A stretch of 55,042 nt of DNA. Source: Bryobacterales bacterium (GTDB lineage: Bacteria > Acidobacteriota > Terriglobia > Bryobacterales > UBA6623). Below are positions 16,077 to 24,884 of this stretch, piece after piece (within the stretch, counting starts at the first letter, position 1; every line of letters starts with the position of its first letter). Below the pieces are notes generated by a model that saw only the letters and a program-made list of their open reading frames with translations, did not search any database and was not told the origin of the DNA. The DNA lies in contig JAPOOG010000110.1 of assembly GCA_026713545.1 (NCBI GenBank), forward strand, positions 1 to 55,042. The letters are read 5' to 3'. The position numbers were made by a program, and so were the translations under genes.

Positions 16077-16642
16077 GACGATGAAGCGGTCTCGTCAATC
16101 CAAATGCGAACGTTCGTATCGCCGTCGATGACGCGGATGATGTCGCCACGCTCGCTATGGAGCCGGTCCAGCGCCCCCGCGATGTCGAGCTCCTCGCCTT
16201 CTGTCGCAAACAGGGCGTCAACCACTTTGACGGGAATCTCGACCCGTACCTTGGCTTCCTTGCCGTCTTTGAGATCGTCGACCTTGATGAGCAGCAGGTC
16301 GGCTTCGCGCACGATACTTACGTGCTGGCCATCGTCTTCGACATTCACGAACTCGCTGTCGCCCGCATTCCGCAGCGTGGTCCACAACCGGCGAACGTCC
16401 GCGATCGAAATGTCCGTGTTGATCATCTTCACGCGGCCCTCCTCGACGATTTTCTCCGGCGCGACTTCCAGCGCCACGCCGACCACCGACAGGGGCAGGT
16501 TCACGCGGATATTCTTGGGACTGTCGCCGCCTTCCGCGACGTGAATATGAATCCAGGGCTTGGCTTCCTGGGCGGCGGCAGGCAGCACAGCAAGGCAAAG
16601 CGAAGCAGCTACCGCTGCGTGGAGACAAAGGCGTCTTTTCAT
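16073..16642 (-). CDS. Exported protein of unknown function, first gene of a paralogous pair
   Basis: A protein of about 189 residues with a cleavable signal peptide (LCLHAAVAASLCLAVLPAAAQ). The mature part alternates acidic and hydrophobic beta-strand-like segments and contains DDGQHVSIVREADLLLIKVD. It is a paralogue of the next gene (see the shared LPL motif and the D-x-AGAL-x-x-L ending). The start at 16642 begins the signal peptide and follows GAGG. The longer frame (to 16672) adds ten residues without a ribosome site. Function unknown. Confidence 0.62.
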   Translation of the reverse strand: MKRRLCLHAAVAASLCLAVLPAAAQEAKPWIHIHVAEGGDSPKNIRVNLPLSVVGVALEVAPEKIVEEGRVKMINTDISIADVRRLWTTLRNAGDSEFVNVEDDGQHVSIVREADLLLIKVDDLKDGKEAKVRVEIPVKVVDALFATEGEELDIAGALDRLHSERGDIIRVIDGDTNVRIWIDETASSS

Positions 16643-16767
16643 TGCTGCAATCCTCACAACCGAATCGGGCACTCCGGCGTGCCTCGTCTCGGTTATACGG
16701 AGGAGATGCAGGAAAGTTCAGGAGTTTTTTGGGGCGTCGTCTTGGTGGCCGAAGTGGCTTGCCTTGC

Positions 16768-17856
16768 TCACTTGTCGAGCAAGGCCACGCCGATGTGGGC
16801 GTAGACTCCGTCCTTGTCTGTACGATTACGGCTCTGGTTGTCGATGTAATCGTTGTTCCAATCACGGGCGGAGTAGTAGAGCAGGAGGCGGTCTCCCAGT
16901 CTCACGATGCAGGGCGTGGAGGTGTAGCGGCCGTCGAAGTCTCGTTTGTCCTTGGTCGACGGGAAAGCGATGTTTTCATGGTCAATGCGCCAAGTCGAGC
17001 CGTCTTCGGAAGTAGCGTAGAAGATTTCGAAGGTGCCTCCCTCGATGTGTCCTCCGTACCACATACGGTATTCGCCGTCCTCCTTGACAACGAAGGGATA
17101 GATCGTCGAGTTCGCCTTGCCGGAGGCCCGGATCAAGGGCGGTTCGAGCCGTTCCCAGTTGAACCCATCGGTCGAGGTGAATTCATAGATATTGAGGCCG
17201 AGTTCTCGCGCCGGCACCTCCATGCTCGGTCGTGAATTCATCCACATTCGGTAACGGTTCGGCCCTTCTTTGATCACCGACGGCGAGCGCCCGGATTCGT
17301 AGACGGGTTCGGGATGGACATCCCAGTCGATACCGTCGGCGCTGGTGGCGTACCCGAGTTTCTGCGTCATCTCGGTCATGGCGCCGTCTGTGTCGCGCTC
17401 CAGGATCGAAACAGAGACGAACCACAGCTTGTAGAGCTGCTCCTGTTCGTCGAACAGGACAAACGGAGTTTGGAAGTTCGGGCCCCAGGGAATGTCGTCG
17501 CCGGTGAGGATCGGGTTCTTGTCGTGTTCCCGCCAATGGAAGCCGTCGTCGGATTCGGCGTACCCCAGGGCAATGTCTCTCGATCGCGAGCCGGTCGACG
17601 TGCCGAGATACCACATCTTGAACTTGCCGTCGATATGCAGGACGTGCGGATTGTAGACGACCACCTTTGACCAGAATTGTTCGGTTGTGTAGGCCGAAAG
17701 GATGGGTTCGGGTCGGCGCTGCCAGGGCTGTGGACGCAGGTCGAGAGCGCTGGTCTCCTTCGGTCCGTCTGAAGGCGGGGTGCCGCAACTCGCAAATATC
17801 ACAAGCGCAAGGAGCAGAGCGAACGGTCGAAAGCTTCTGGTTAGTCGCATTGTCAT
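16768..17856 (-). CDS. Lipoprotein with five-bladed propeller (GH43/GH32-like)
   Basis: A 362-residue lipoprotein: the signal peptide ends in the lipobox FASCG (Cys24). The mature part carries repeated blade motifs typical of five-bladed beta-propeller glycosidases, such as KMWYLGTS, LGYAESDDGFHW, GYATSADGIDWD, YRMWYGGH and FYATSEDGSTWR. It may bind or cut beta-linked or furanose sugars, but I cannot assign the catalytic acids with confidence. The start overlaps the stop of the upstream propeller/PHP gene (ATGA), so the two are translated together. An alternative ATG lies two codons later (17850). Confidence 0.75.
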   Translation of the reverse strand: MTMRLTRSFRPFALLLALVIFASCGTPPSDGPKETSALDLRPQPWQRRPEPILSAYTTEQFWSKVVVYNPHVLHIDGKFKMWYLGTSTGSRSRDIALGYAESDDGFHWREHDKNPILTGDDIPWGPNFQTPFVLFDEQEQLYKLWFVSVSILERDTDGAMTEMTQKLGYATSADGIDWDVHPEPVYESGRSPSVIKEGPNRYRMWMNSRPSMEVPARELGLNIYEFTSTDGFNWERLEPPLIRASGKANSTIYPFVVKEDGEYRMWYGGHIEGGTFEIFYATSEDGSTWRIDHENIAFPSTKDKRDFDGRYTSTPCIVRLGDRLLLYYSARDWNNDYIDNQSRNRTDKDGVYAHIGVALLDK

Positions 17857-20339
17857 TCCGTGTAGGTGACGAAAAATGGCGAGACCCAGGCCAATTCGGA
17901 ATCGCCCTCGGGATTCTCGGGGTCGCGTTGGAAAACTCGCAGGTAGTAGTAGCTCTTGCCGGGCGACGCGTCCAGATCACGATAGTTGATGCGGGCTGTA
18001 TTGCCCTCGGGAGCGGCCGTATAGATGTACTCGCCATTGCGGACGACGTCGATCCGGCGGATCTCGTCGGGGGCTTCGATGGATGCTTCGATCGTCGGAG
18101 GGTTGGCTGCAGAAGCGGTGAATTCCTCACCGGGCATGTGTCCTGCTGCGGTGACTTTCACGACGATTTCGTCGCTGGCGGCGTAAGTGCGCCGGGCCAG
18201 CATGCCGTCGATAATCCCTTCACGGTCTTCCCGTTCCGCCCAGACGGCGGCCCAACTATTGTGGGTCGAAAAGTGGTCGCTGAACGACACGAAGCCGTAG
18301 AGATTTCCCTTGTCCAAGGCATCGCGCGCGAAATGTCCGGGCTCGTCGGTCTGCGTTGGGCCGCGCTTTTCCTCATCAGGCAGCCGCCAGGCCTCATAGC
18401 TGCCCCGGAACGCCTGGTAGATTTCGAGCACGGAATCGTAATAAGGGTTCTGCCAGTTCCAGTCCGCCAGCGGACCCGACCCGAACGTGTGCGGCACGGC
18501 GACCACTTTCTGCCCCGGTTGCGTGAGAACGTTGCCCTCGATCCACTTCCAGAAATTGGGCGGCTGGTTGTCGGCCTCGTTGCGGCGGCGATCGATCAGG
18601 CGCATGGGCGCTCCGCGTTTGAGGAACAGCAGATTGCGGTGTCCCCCGGGGCGCTCCATACTGTGTTCGTAGCTGTAGATGCCCATGAAGTGCGGGGCGT
18701 GCGTCATCAGATCGACGGCCTTTTGCGTCCACCACCACTGATAGTCTCTCAAGCCCTCGGGGTTGCGTCCTGCAAGCGTGTCGGTGTGGTCGGCGGTGCC
18801 GACGAAATCCATCTGCGCGGCGTCAATGGCGTAGCGGTAGGTGTCGAGGATTGAGCCGTCCGGGCCGCGGTGCGGCTCGATATCGGTGTGGCGATGGCAG
18901 TCGCCGAGCAGCAGATGGTAGGTGCGGCCGTCCACCGTCATCGTCTCCCGCGGACGCCGCGAGGGCGCCTGTGCAGGCGGGGGCAGGCGGACCTCCTGTA
19001 AAGAGGCCACGGCCGGGTCGCCGTCCTCGAGCTCGGTAACCCAGACGCCGTAGTGCAACGCATGATGTTGATCCCGTGGGCCGTAGTCCTTCCGGCGGGC
19101 ATCGGACGAATAGGCGACATACAGCGCTCCGCCCGGTGACGATGCGAGCGAGGCGAGTTGCGTGGCGCGCCCTGTACTGCGAGTCAGCCGGTAGGGAAGC
19201 GTCCACGTATCACCCGAAAGGCGCGTCGCAAAGAACTGATGGACCGTGACGGGCTCGGACTCGGTCCAGTGGCGGAACACCAGCCAGAGCGCGCCGTTCC
19301 TGTCGAACGTGATGTACGGAAGCGCGGCGTAGCGCGTCATGCCACCCGAGAGCACTCCGTAAAGATCGGCCTGCGGTTCAAGCAAACGTCCGCCGGACCA
19401 GACGCGCAGCCCGATGGAGCGCTTGTTGTAGAGTCCCCGGCTGCCGGGCGCGGCGCTCGCACGGGAAAAGTCCTTGCCCCAGTTCTCGCCGCCGTCGTCC
19501 CAGGCCACCCAGACGCGATCTTGTGAATCGACCGCGACGCTCGTGTGGAACTGCGCCGTCGGCTCCGTGGTAATGAGGGTCACATCGCCCGCTTCAACGC
19601 CGTCGTACGAGCGCAGGAACACGTCGTAGTTGCCATGCTCGTAGGAATCCCAACTGATCCACGCCGTGCCGCTCGAATCGAGCGTGACCGCCGGGTCCCA
19701 ATCACCGGCGGTGCTCGTCGAGATCCGCATTTCAGGACCCCATCGGCCGTCTCTGAAGCGCCGCGCAAATACGTCCGCATTGCCGTTGCGAAACGACTGC
19801 CACACGATCGTCACGGCGCCGGACGGGTCGGCCACCGCGCGCACGTTGAAGTCGCTGTGGGGCGCCCGGGTGAGGCGCTGCGGCAGCGTCGCCAAGCCTT
19901 CTGAGGAGAGCTCACAGGTGAAAAGCTCGAAATTGTCCCCGATCCGCGCCGGCCACACGACGAGCACACCCCCGGGAAGCGGTGCGATGGCTGGGGTATA
20001 GTGATCGCCTCGGCCGGACAAGTCGAACGGCTTGGTCCACTGCCCGTCCGGCTCCTTCGTGCGAACGACGATACGGTCGGCAACGCCCGCGATCCACTCG
20101 ACGTAAGCGACATGCAGGGAGCCATCGCTCGTGGCCGCGATGGAGGGCCAGTCCGAGGTGTAACCCGCCGTCGTGACTCGGTCTCCCGGCAGCTCGCCTG
20201 CGAGGTTCAGCGGCGACGGCTTGTAGCGCGTCTCCCGCACCCACTCTCGCTCAGGCTCCTGAGCGTTGAGGAAGGCCGCCGTGAGCAGGAGAATTGTTGC
20301 GACCCAGGAGGGATGTGCACGCAGTCTGCGGTTTCGCAC
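17853..20339 (-). CDS. Exported beta-propeller / PHP-domain phosphoesterase fusion
   Basis: An 828-residue exported protein. After the signal peptide, residues about 55-440 form a BNR/sialidase-like propeller with repeated blades (SDGSLHVAYVEW, SGAVTIVWQSF, SGTAWISWDSY, QDRVWVAWDDG). From about 475 a PHP/DUF3604-type metal-dependent phosphoesterase domain follows, with GDCHRHTD (479-486), GTADHTD (514-520) and later SFSDHFSTHN. The C-terminus is a small beta domain. The propeller may recognise a glycan and the PHP part may cleave a phosphate ester, but the substrate is unknown. The start codon is GTG. The downstream lipoprotein overlaps it by four bases, and the glycosyltransferase gene ends six bases upstream, so all three form one operon. 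Confidence 0.75.
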   Translation of the reverse strand: MRNRRLRAHPSWVATILLLTAAFLNAQEPEREWVRETRYKPSPLNLAGELPGDRVTTAGYTSDWPSIAATSDGSLHVAYVEWIAGVADRIVVRTKEPDGQWTKPFDLSGRGDHYTPAIAPLPGGVLVVWPARIGDNFELFTCELSSEGLATLPQRLTRAPHSDFNVRAVADPSGAVTIVWQSFRNGNADVFARRFRDGRWGPEMRISTSTAGDWDPAVTLDSSGTAWISWDSYEHGNYDVFLRSYDGVEAGDVTLITTEPTAQFHTSVAVDSQDRVWVAWDDGGENWGKDFSRASAAPGSRGLYNKRSIGLRVWSGGRLLEPQADLYGVLSGGMTRYAALPYITFDRNGALWLVFRHWTESEPVTVHQFFATRLSGDTWTLPYRLTRSTGRATQLASLASSPGGALYVAYSSDARRKDYGPRDQHHALHYGVWVTELEDGDPAVASLQEVRLPPPAQAPSRRPRETMTVDGRTYHLLLGDCHRHTDIEPHRGPDGSILDTYRYAIDAAQMDFVGTADHTDTLAGRNPEGLRDYQWWWTQKAVDLMTHAPHFMGIYSYEHSMERPGGHRNLLFLKRGAPMRLIDRRRNEADNQPPNFWKWIEGNVLTQPGQKVVAVPHTFGSGPLADWNWQNPYYDSVLEIYQAFRGSYEAWRLPDEEKRGPTQTDEPGHFARDALDKGNLYGFVSFSDHFSTHNSWAAVWAEREDREGIIDGMLARRTYAASDEIVVKVTAAGHMPGEEFTASAANPPTIEASIEAPDEIRRIDVVRNGEYIYTAAPEGNTARINYRDLDASPGKSYYYLRVFQRDPENPEGDSELAWVSPFFVTYTE

Positions 20340-20345
20340 CGTTGA

Positions 20346-21083
20346 TCAGTCCCCGTGGGCGTCGCGCCAGGCAGCGATGCGGCAAGGCGGGATGCCGATC
20401 AGATATGCCAGGATGCAGACTTGATTGCTCCATGTTGCGCGCAGAATGCCAAGTTGACGCCAGCGCCGCGCTGATGTCCGGACGGCAACCGGGGCGAGTT
20501 CGATTCGTCCCAGTTTGCGGAGGCGGCGCAGCAGTTCGAAGTCTTCCATCAGGGGGATTTCCGCAAAGCCACCGGCGCGGCGGAAGGTTTCCGCCTTCAC
20601 GAAGATCGCCTGGTCGCCATAGGGCAATTGACAGTACAGCGATCGCCAGTTCGCCATGTTTTCGACCCAGCGCAGCATGCGGCCGGGTCCGTCGACGCCC
20701 AGTCGGAAAGCGCCGGCGCTGGCGCCTTCCCGGGAAAGCAACTTGTCGATGTGCTCGAGAAAATTAAGCGGGAGAAGCGTATCGGCGTGAAGGAACAGCA
20801 GCACGTCGCCCTGAGCTTCAGCGGCTCCCCGGTTTTGCTGCGTGCCGCGTCCCGGAGCGGCCTCGATCACGGTCGCCCCCGCTGCTCGGGCCTTCCGGCA
20901 GGTCTGATCTCGGCTCCCGCCATCGACGACGATGACCTCCCAGACGCCGCTGTCTCGGAACTGCTCGATCACCACACCGATCGAGTTTTCTTCGTCAAGC
21001 GTAGGAATGATGACCGAAACGCGCGAGCTCTTCTCGGAGAGAGGAATCGCCTCATCGGGCAGAGTTGCAACGCGAGCCTGCAT
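20346..21083 (-). CDS. Family 2 glycosyltransferase, TIGR04283-like
   Basis: A 245-residue GT-A fold transferase. Visible motifs are SVIIPTLDEE at the start, VVDGGSRDQT, the RGTQQNRGA segment, LFLHADTLLP (a DxD-type HAD) and PYGDQAIFV. This set matches the TIGR04283 group, whose members are linked to arsenosugar synthesis in some bacteria and to unknown transfers in others. A hydrophobic C-terminal stretch (VCILAYLIGI) could touch the membrane. It is the first gene of the operon with the propeller/PHP protein and the propeller lipoprotein, which suggests a shared glycan pathway. Confidence 0.8.
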   Translation of the reverse strand: MQARVATLPDEAIPLSEKSSRVSVIIPTLDEENSIGVVIEQFRDSGVWEVIVVDGGSRDQTCRKARAAGATVIEAAPGRGTQQNRGAAEAQGDVLLFLHADTLLPLNFLEHIDKLLSREGASAGAFRLGVDGPGRMLRWVENMANWRSLYCQLPYGDQAIFVKAETFRRAGGFAEIPLMEDFELLRRLRKLGRIELAPVAVRTSARRWRQLGILRATWSNQVCILAYLIGIPPCRIAAWRDAHGD

Positions 21084-21150
21084 GCCGACGGGAAGTTACG
21101 AGAATACCACGCCCGACGCTGCTCGCCCATCGAATCTCTGTGGGAAGAAA

Positions 21151-24100
21151 CTACTCTTGGATCGGTATGACCACGGAGTTGCTCCGGATGCCGTTGCTGA
21201 TCACAACAAGTGGAAGGTTGCCGCTGGGCAGGTCCGTGGGCAGCGTGATGTTGATTTGATACAACCCGACGGATCCGGGCGTCAATCCCGAAAAGAGAAC
21301 GCTGGCCTCTTGGCCGTCGACCTCTACCGTGGGAGTTTGGCGAGTCCGAATCGGGTTGCCGAACGGCGCAGGCTCACCGCTCACCTGCGGATCCGTGACG
21401 GGGCCGATGCCCGTGCCATAGACGATGACCGTCTCACCGGGTCGGGCCGGATGGCTCGCAGTAGCGGCGCTGCCGTCGAGATGAGTGATCACTCCTTGCT
21501 TCAGCCCGTCGGATACGTACTCGAACAGACTTGGTGAATAGTCGGACAAATCAGCGACAAACGGCTCGCTGACGCTGTCTTCGATCCGCATCTTGACAAA
21601 GACTTGGTTGAGGCCGGCAAATTCCCAGGGGACTTGCACGTTTGCCTGCGTGTCGCTTACGAAGTAGAGCCGTCCGGGCAGACTGAGGTCGGCTTCCGGG
21701 AAGTCGAAGCTCACGCTGGCGTGCTTAAGCGCAATCGGCAGAGGCACTTCGCTGCTTGAACCGAGAAACTCGCTGAGGTTCTCTCCGTAAATCGAGATGA
21801 TCGATCCAGCGCTGATCGGCTGATCGCTGTCCGGATCTCCTGCGTGCATGACGGAAGTAATCACGGGCTTGGCGCGCGCTGCGTTGTAAAAAGGCACGCG
21901 CAATCCATCGGCAAACGCCTCGTAATCTTGCGGACCCAGGTTCGGCCCCATGTCGACGTCAGCGGCCGCGATGCCGAAGAGATCCGTGGAGTTGTCCGCC
22001 GCGAAGATCGAGCCACCGCCCTCGACGACGTTGAAGGTCACGTCAAGGTTCGCCACCGGCTGCCCGTGAACGTCGATCACGCGTAAGATCAGAAACTCGG
22101 GATGCGGCTCATTCGCCGTCCCAACGACGCCCGTTCCGGCGATGGCGAATGTATTGAACGGCACGCCGTCACCGACAACGTAGTAATAGGGGATGAACAA
22201 GTCGAGCCCCCCGGCCAACCTCACGACACGAAGGATGCCCTCGTAGCTGCCCGCAATCGGACGCGCGCCCTCGATAGTGACTCGCAGATCAACCCATTGT
22301 CCCCCTCGAAGTTCGAACTCGACCGCTTCGAAGCCTTCTACAAGAACCGAGGCTGTTGAGTCCGTGCCTCTCGGCTCCACGATGACCTGGTAAGTATGGG
22401 TCGCGACTTCGGGGTTGCGAATCGTCAGCGTACGTTCCACCGGGAGGGTCGCGTCGTTCAACGCGCCGAAGCTGATCGTTGAAGGGATCGCCGTCGCCAC
22501 CGGATCCAACGCCGCTTCAACGTCGAGAATCCCCGCTCCGACCGAGGTGACCCTCGCCAACTCGCCCCTTTCGAAAATCTCCGTAGCGGCGGTATTGACG
22601 ATCGCCGACTTGATCTCGTCGACGGAGAACTCCGGATGGCGTTGCATGACCAGGGCCGCCGCTCCCGCCACCATCGGCGCGGAGAAACTCGTGCCGTCCA
22701 CGGACGTGAATCCGGTACTGTCGAAAGTGTCGCCGTTACGGTCGAATCGCTGTGCGGCGGAGTAGATGAAGACCCCCGGCGCCACGACTTCGGGTTTGAT
22801 GTCGTTGCTCGGGCTCGGCCCCCGCGAGCTGAACGGCGCCACCTGGTCGGGGGTGATGTCGCGGGGCCGCAGCGTCGGATCAAGCGTGACTTCAACATCG
22901 GCCTCCGCCAGTCGGTTGCGGAGGTCCGTGCCGGCGGCGGCTCCGATCATGTAGGCCGGAATATCCGTGGTCTCCAACCCGAACATCACGAAGGGCTCAT
23001 CCTCTCCCTGCGTATTTGCAACGAGAACCGCCTTCGCCCCTGCTTCGGCCGCAAAGGCTACTTTGAACTCGAACTCGCAGAACCCGCGCTCCATGACTGC
23101 GATGCGATCATGCAGTGCGTCCGCTTCATAGGGCGTACAGCCCGTACCGTCCCCGAAAGAAGCCGCATCCGTTGCAAGCGCTGTCAGCGATGAGGAAAGC
23201 TCGGGGCCCCTGCCTGACAAGGCGGCGTAGCTCTGCCCATTGAATCGAACTTCTTGCACGAACTGCCGTGAGTTGGCGGACGCGCCTACAGTGATCACGT
23301 CCGGAGCCGATCCAGGAGTCGCGATCGTGTTGAGCGCCGGAAAGTGCTGCTCTCCAAATGCCCCGGCGTTTCCTGCCGCGGCGACGACCACGACCCCGAA
23401 ATCCCGGACGGCGCTTTGGGCGGCGATCGCCACGGGGTCGCACAAGACTTGCGGATCGTCGGAACAGGCGTTCCCTTGCTCGTCGAAAGGGAACTGCGCA
23501 ACAGCGCCGAAGCTGATGCTGATGACGTCCATTCCGTCGATCACTGCATCGTCAATCGCTCGGATGACGGCTTCGGCGTTGCTGAATTCGTTGATATCCG
23601 CCGAACCGAAGATCTTGTAGTTGCCGAGGAATGCCTTCGGGGCAGTGCCGGTGAGCGTGCCCACCGGCGAGTCGACCGGCTGCCCGGCGGCGATCATCGC
23701 AACCGACGTGCCGTGGCCCACACGGTCGCGCGGCGAGAAGTCGTCCGGCCGCGAGAACTCCGGCTGATCGGAACTCAGCAAATGGACGTAACTGCGCGCC
23801 ACGATGACCTTGTTGTTCGTGAATACGAGATCGTCGGTGCGCCCTTTGGGGAAGCCTGGCGGTGGAACCAGTGACGGGTCGATCATTCCGGGATGCTCGA
23901 TGTCGATTCCGCTATCGATAATGCCGATCTTGATGCCCGCTCCCGCTTGGCTGACGCCACCTGCCTTTTCCCAAGCTTGCGCCGCCTGAATCAGATCATC
24001 GGCCTCGTTGAGCAACTTCTTGAAACGCGGCGTGCGGACGACCTGCTTCACCCCTCCGAGTTGCCGAATCTGTTCGGCCTGGGCTCGCGTAGCACGAATG

Positions 24101-24420
24101 AAGACGGCGTTTATCGTGTGGCAGGACGAGCTGGTGACCTTTGCTCCGACGGCCGAGATCGCGCTCTTCACCGGCTCCTGCCGGGCGATCAAGCGGCGTG
24201 TCAGCTCGCCATAGTCCTTGCTGCCGGTAAGCACTCGGCCCTTTGCGCCTCTCAGGTTTTGGGGAACCAGGCCGCCGGCGGGATTCTCCTTGAGGATCAC
24301 GGCGTAGCTGCGCGCCGTTTCGGCGGCGGCGAAAGTCGCCCAAAGCGTGATGCACAGCAGAACGCCGAGCGGCAGCGGCGCTAGCTTACGGAACCCTCTA
24401 TGCTGGCGAAGCAAGGTCAT
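21151..24420 (-). CDS. Secreted subtilisin-like S8 protease with PA insert and TIGR03437-type C-terminus
   Basis: A 1089-residue secreted protease. A signal peptide (to about 33) is followed by an I9-type propeptide ([12 protein letters not shown]...). The S8 domain has the triad Asp169 ([13 protein letters not shown]), His236 ([12 protein letters not shown]) and Ser578 ([14 protein letters not shown]), with the oxyanion Asn in AAAGNAG (Asn351). A PA domain (about 385-515) is inserted between the last two. Fn3-like and Ig-like beta domains follow. The last 240 residues have the pattern of the Bryobacterales-specific TIGR03437 domain: [38 protein letters not shown] and a tail ending [10 protein letters not shown]. 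It probably degrades proteins outside the cell. Confidence 0.88.
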   Translation of the reverse strand: MTLLRQHRGFRKLAPLPLGVLLCITLWATFAAAETARSYAVILKENPAGGLVPQNLRGAKGRVLTGSKDYGELTRRLIARQEPVKSAISAVGAKVTSSSCHTINAVFIRATRAQAEQIRQLGGVKQVVRTPRFKKLLNEADDLIQAAQAWEKAGGVSQAGAGIKIGIIDSGIDIEHPGMIDPSLVPPPGFPKGRTDDLVFTNNKVIVARSYVHLLSSDQPEFSRPDDFSPRDRVGHGTSVAMIAAGQPVDSPVGTLTGTAPKAFLGNYKIFGSADINEFSNAEAVIRAIDDAVIDGMDVISISFGAVAQFPFDEQGNACSDDPQVLCDPVAIAAQSAVRDFGVVVVAAAGNAGAFGEQHFPALNTIATPGSAPDVITVGASANSRQFVQEVRFNGQSYAALSGRGPELSSSLTALATDAASFGDGTGCTPYEADALHDRIAVMERGFCEFEFKVAFAAEAGAKAVLVANTQGEDEPFVMFGLETTDIPAYMIGAAAGTDLRNRLAEADVEVTLDPTLRPRDITPDQVAPFSSRGPSPSNDIKPEVVAPGVFIYSAAQRFDRNGDTFDSTGFTSVDGTSFSAPMVAGAAALVMQRHPEFSVDEIKSAIVNTAATEIFERGELARVTSVGAGILDVEAALDPVATAIPSTISFGALNDATLPVERTLTIRNPEVATHTYQVIVEPRGTDSTASVLVEGFEAVEFELRGGQWVDLRVTIEGARPIAGSYEGILRVVRLAGGLDLFIPYYYVVGDGVPFNTFAIAGTGVVGTANEPHPEFLILRVIDVHGQPVANLDVTFNVVEGGGSIFAADNSTDLFGIAAADVDMGPNLGPQDYEAFADGLRVPFYNAARAKPVITSVMHAGDPDSDQPISAGSIISIYGENLSEFLGSSSEVPLPIALKHASVSFDFPEADLSLPGRLYFVSDTQANVQVPWEFAGLNQVFVKMRIEDSVSEPFVADLSDYSPSLFEYVSDGLKQGVITHLDGSAATASHPARPGETVIVYGTGIGPVTDPQVSGEPAPFGNPIRTRQTPTVEVDGQEASVLFSGLTPGSVGLYQINITLPTDLPSGNLPLVVISNGIRSNSVVIPIQE

Positions 24421-24634
24421 TGGCGGTGTTCAGTGTTCCGACGCGCCTCTGCAAGCACCCGTTACAGGCCGATTTCACGCAGTGACGAAGCCCAAAATGG
24501 CTGTTATGCACCGGCATGGCTCGAACATCCGCCGGGCTACGAAACGCTCCGTGAACGCTATTCCGGCTTCCCGATCCGAATCCCTGCGTCATGCTACGCT
24601 AAGAACAGCCTCATCTGGAGGGACCCTGGAAACC

Positions 24635-24853
24635 ATGAAAAGAGGAATTCATCCGGTCTATGCGCCGGTGAAGGTGACCTGTGCGTGCGGTGCGGGGTGG
24701 GAAACCCGCTCGACCCACAAGGGCGAAATCCACCTGGAGATCTGCTCGGCTTGCCATCCCTTTTTCACCGGAAAGCAAAAGCTCGTCGATACTGCCGGCC
24801 GTGTCGAGCGCTTCCGGCGGAAATACGCCAAGTCCAAGGCTTTGCAGAACTAG
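24635..24853 (+). CDS. rpmE: Ribosomal protein bL31 (zinc-binding type)
   Basis: A 72-residue bL31 of the zinc-ribbon (C+) form: Cys16 and Cys18 in TCACG and Cys37 and Cys40 in [10 protein letters not shown], the same positions as in E. coli. It begins [16 protein letters not shown] and sits in the 50S subunit near the central protuberance. The ATG at 24635 is preferred because it gives exactly the family start. The frame is open upstream without a meaningful sequence, and GGAGG precedes it by about 13 bases. The gene is divergent from the S8 protease and convergent with the acyltransferase fusion. Confidence 0.95.
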   Translation: MKRGIHPVYAPVKVTCACGAGWETRSTHKGEIHLEICSACHPFFTGKQKLVDTAGRVERFRRKYAKSKALQN

Positions 24854-24884
24854 CCTAGGTCTGGATCTACCGGACGAGCCGGAA

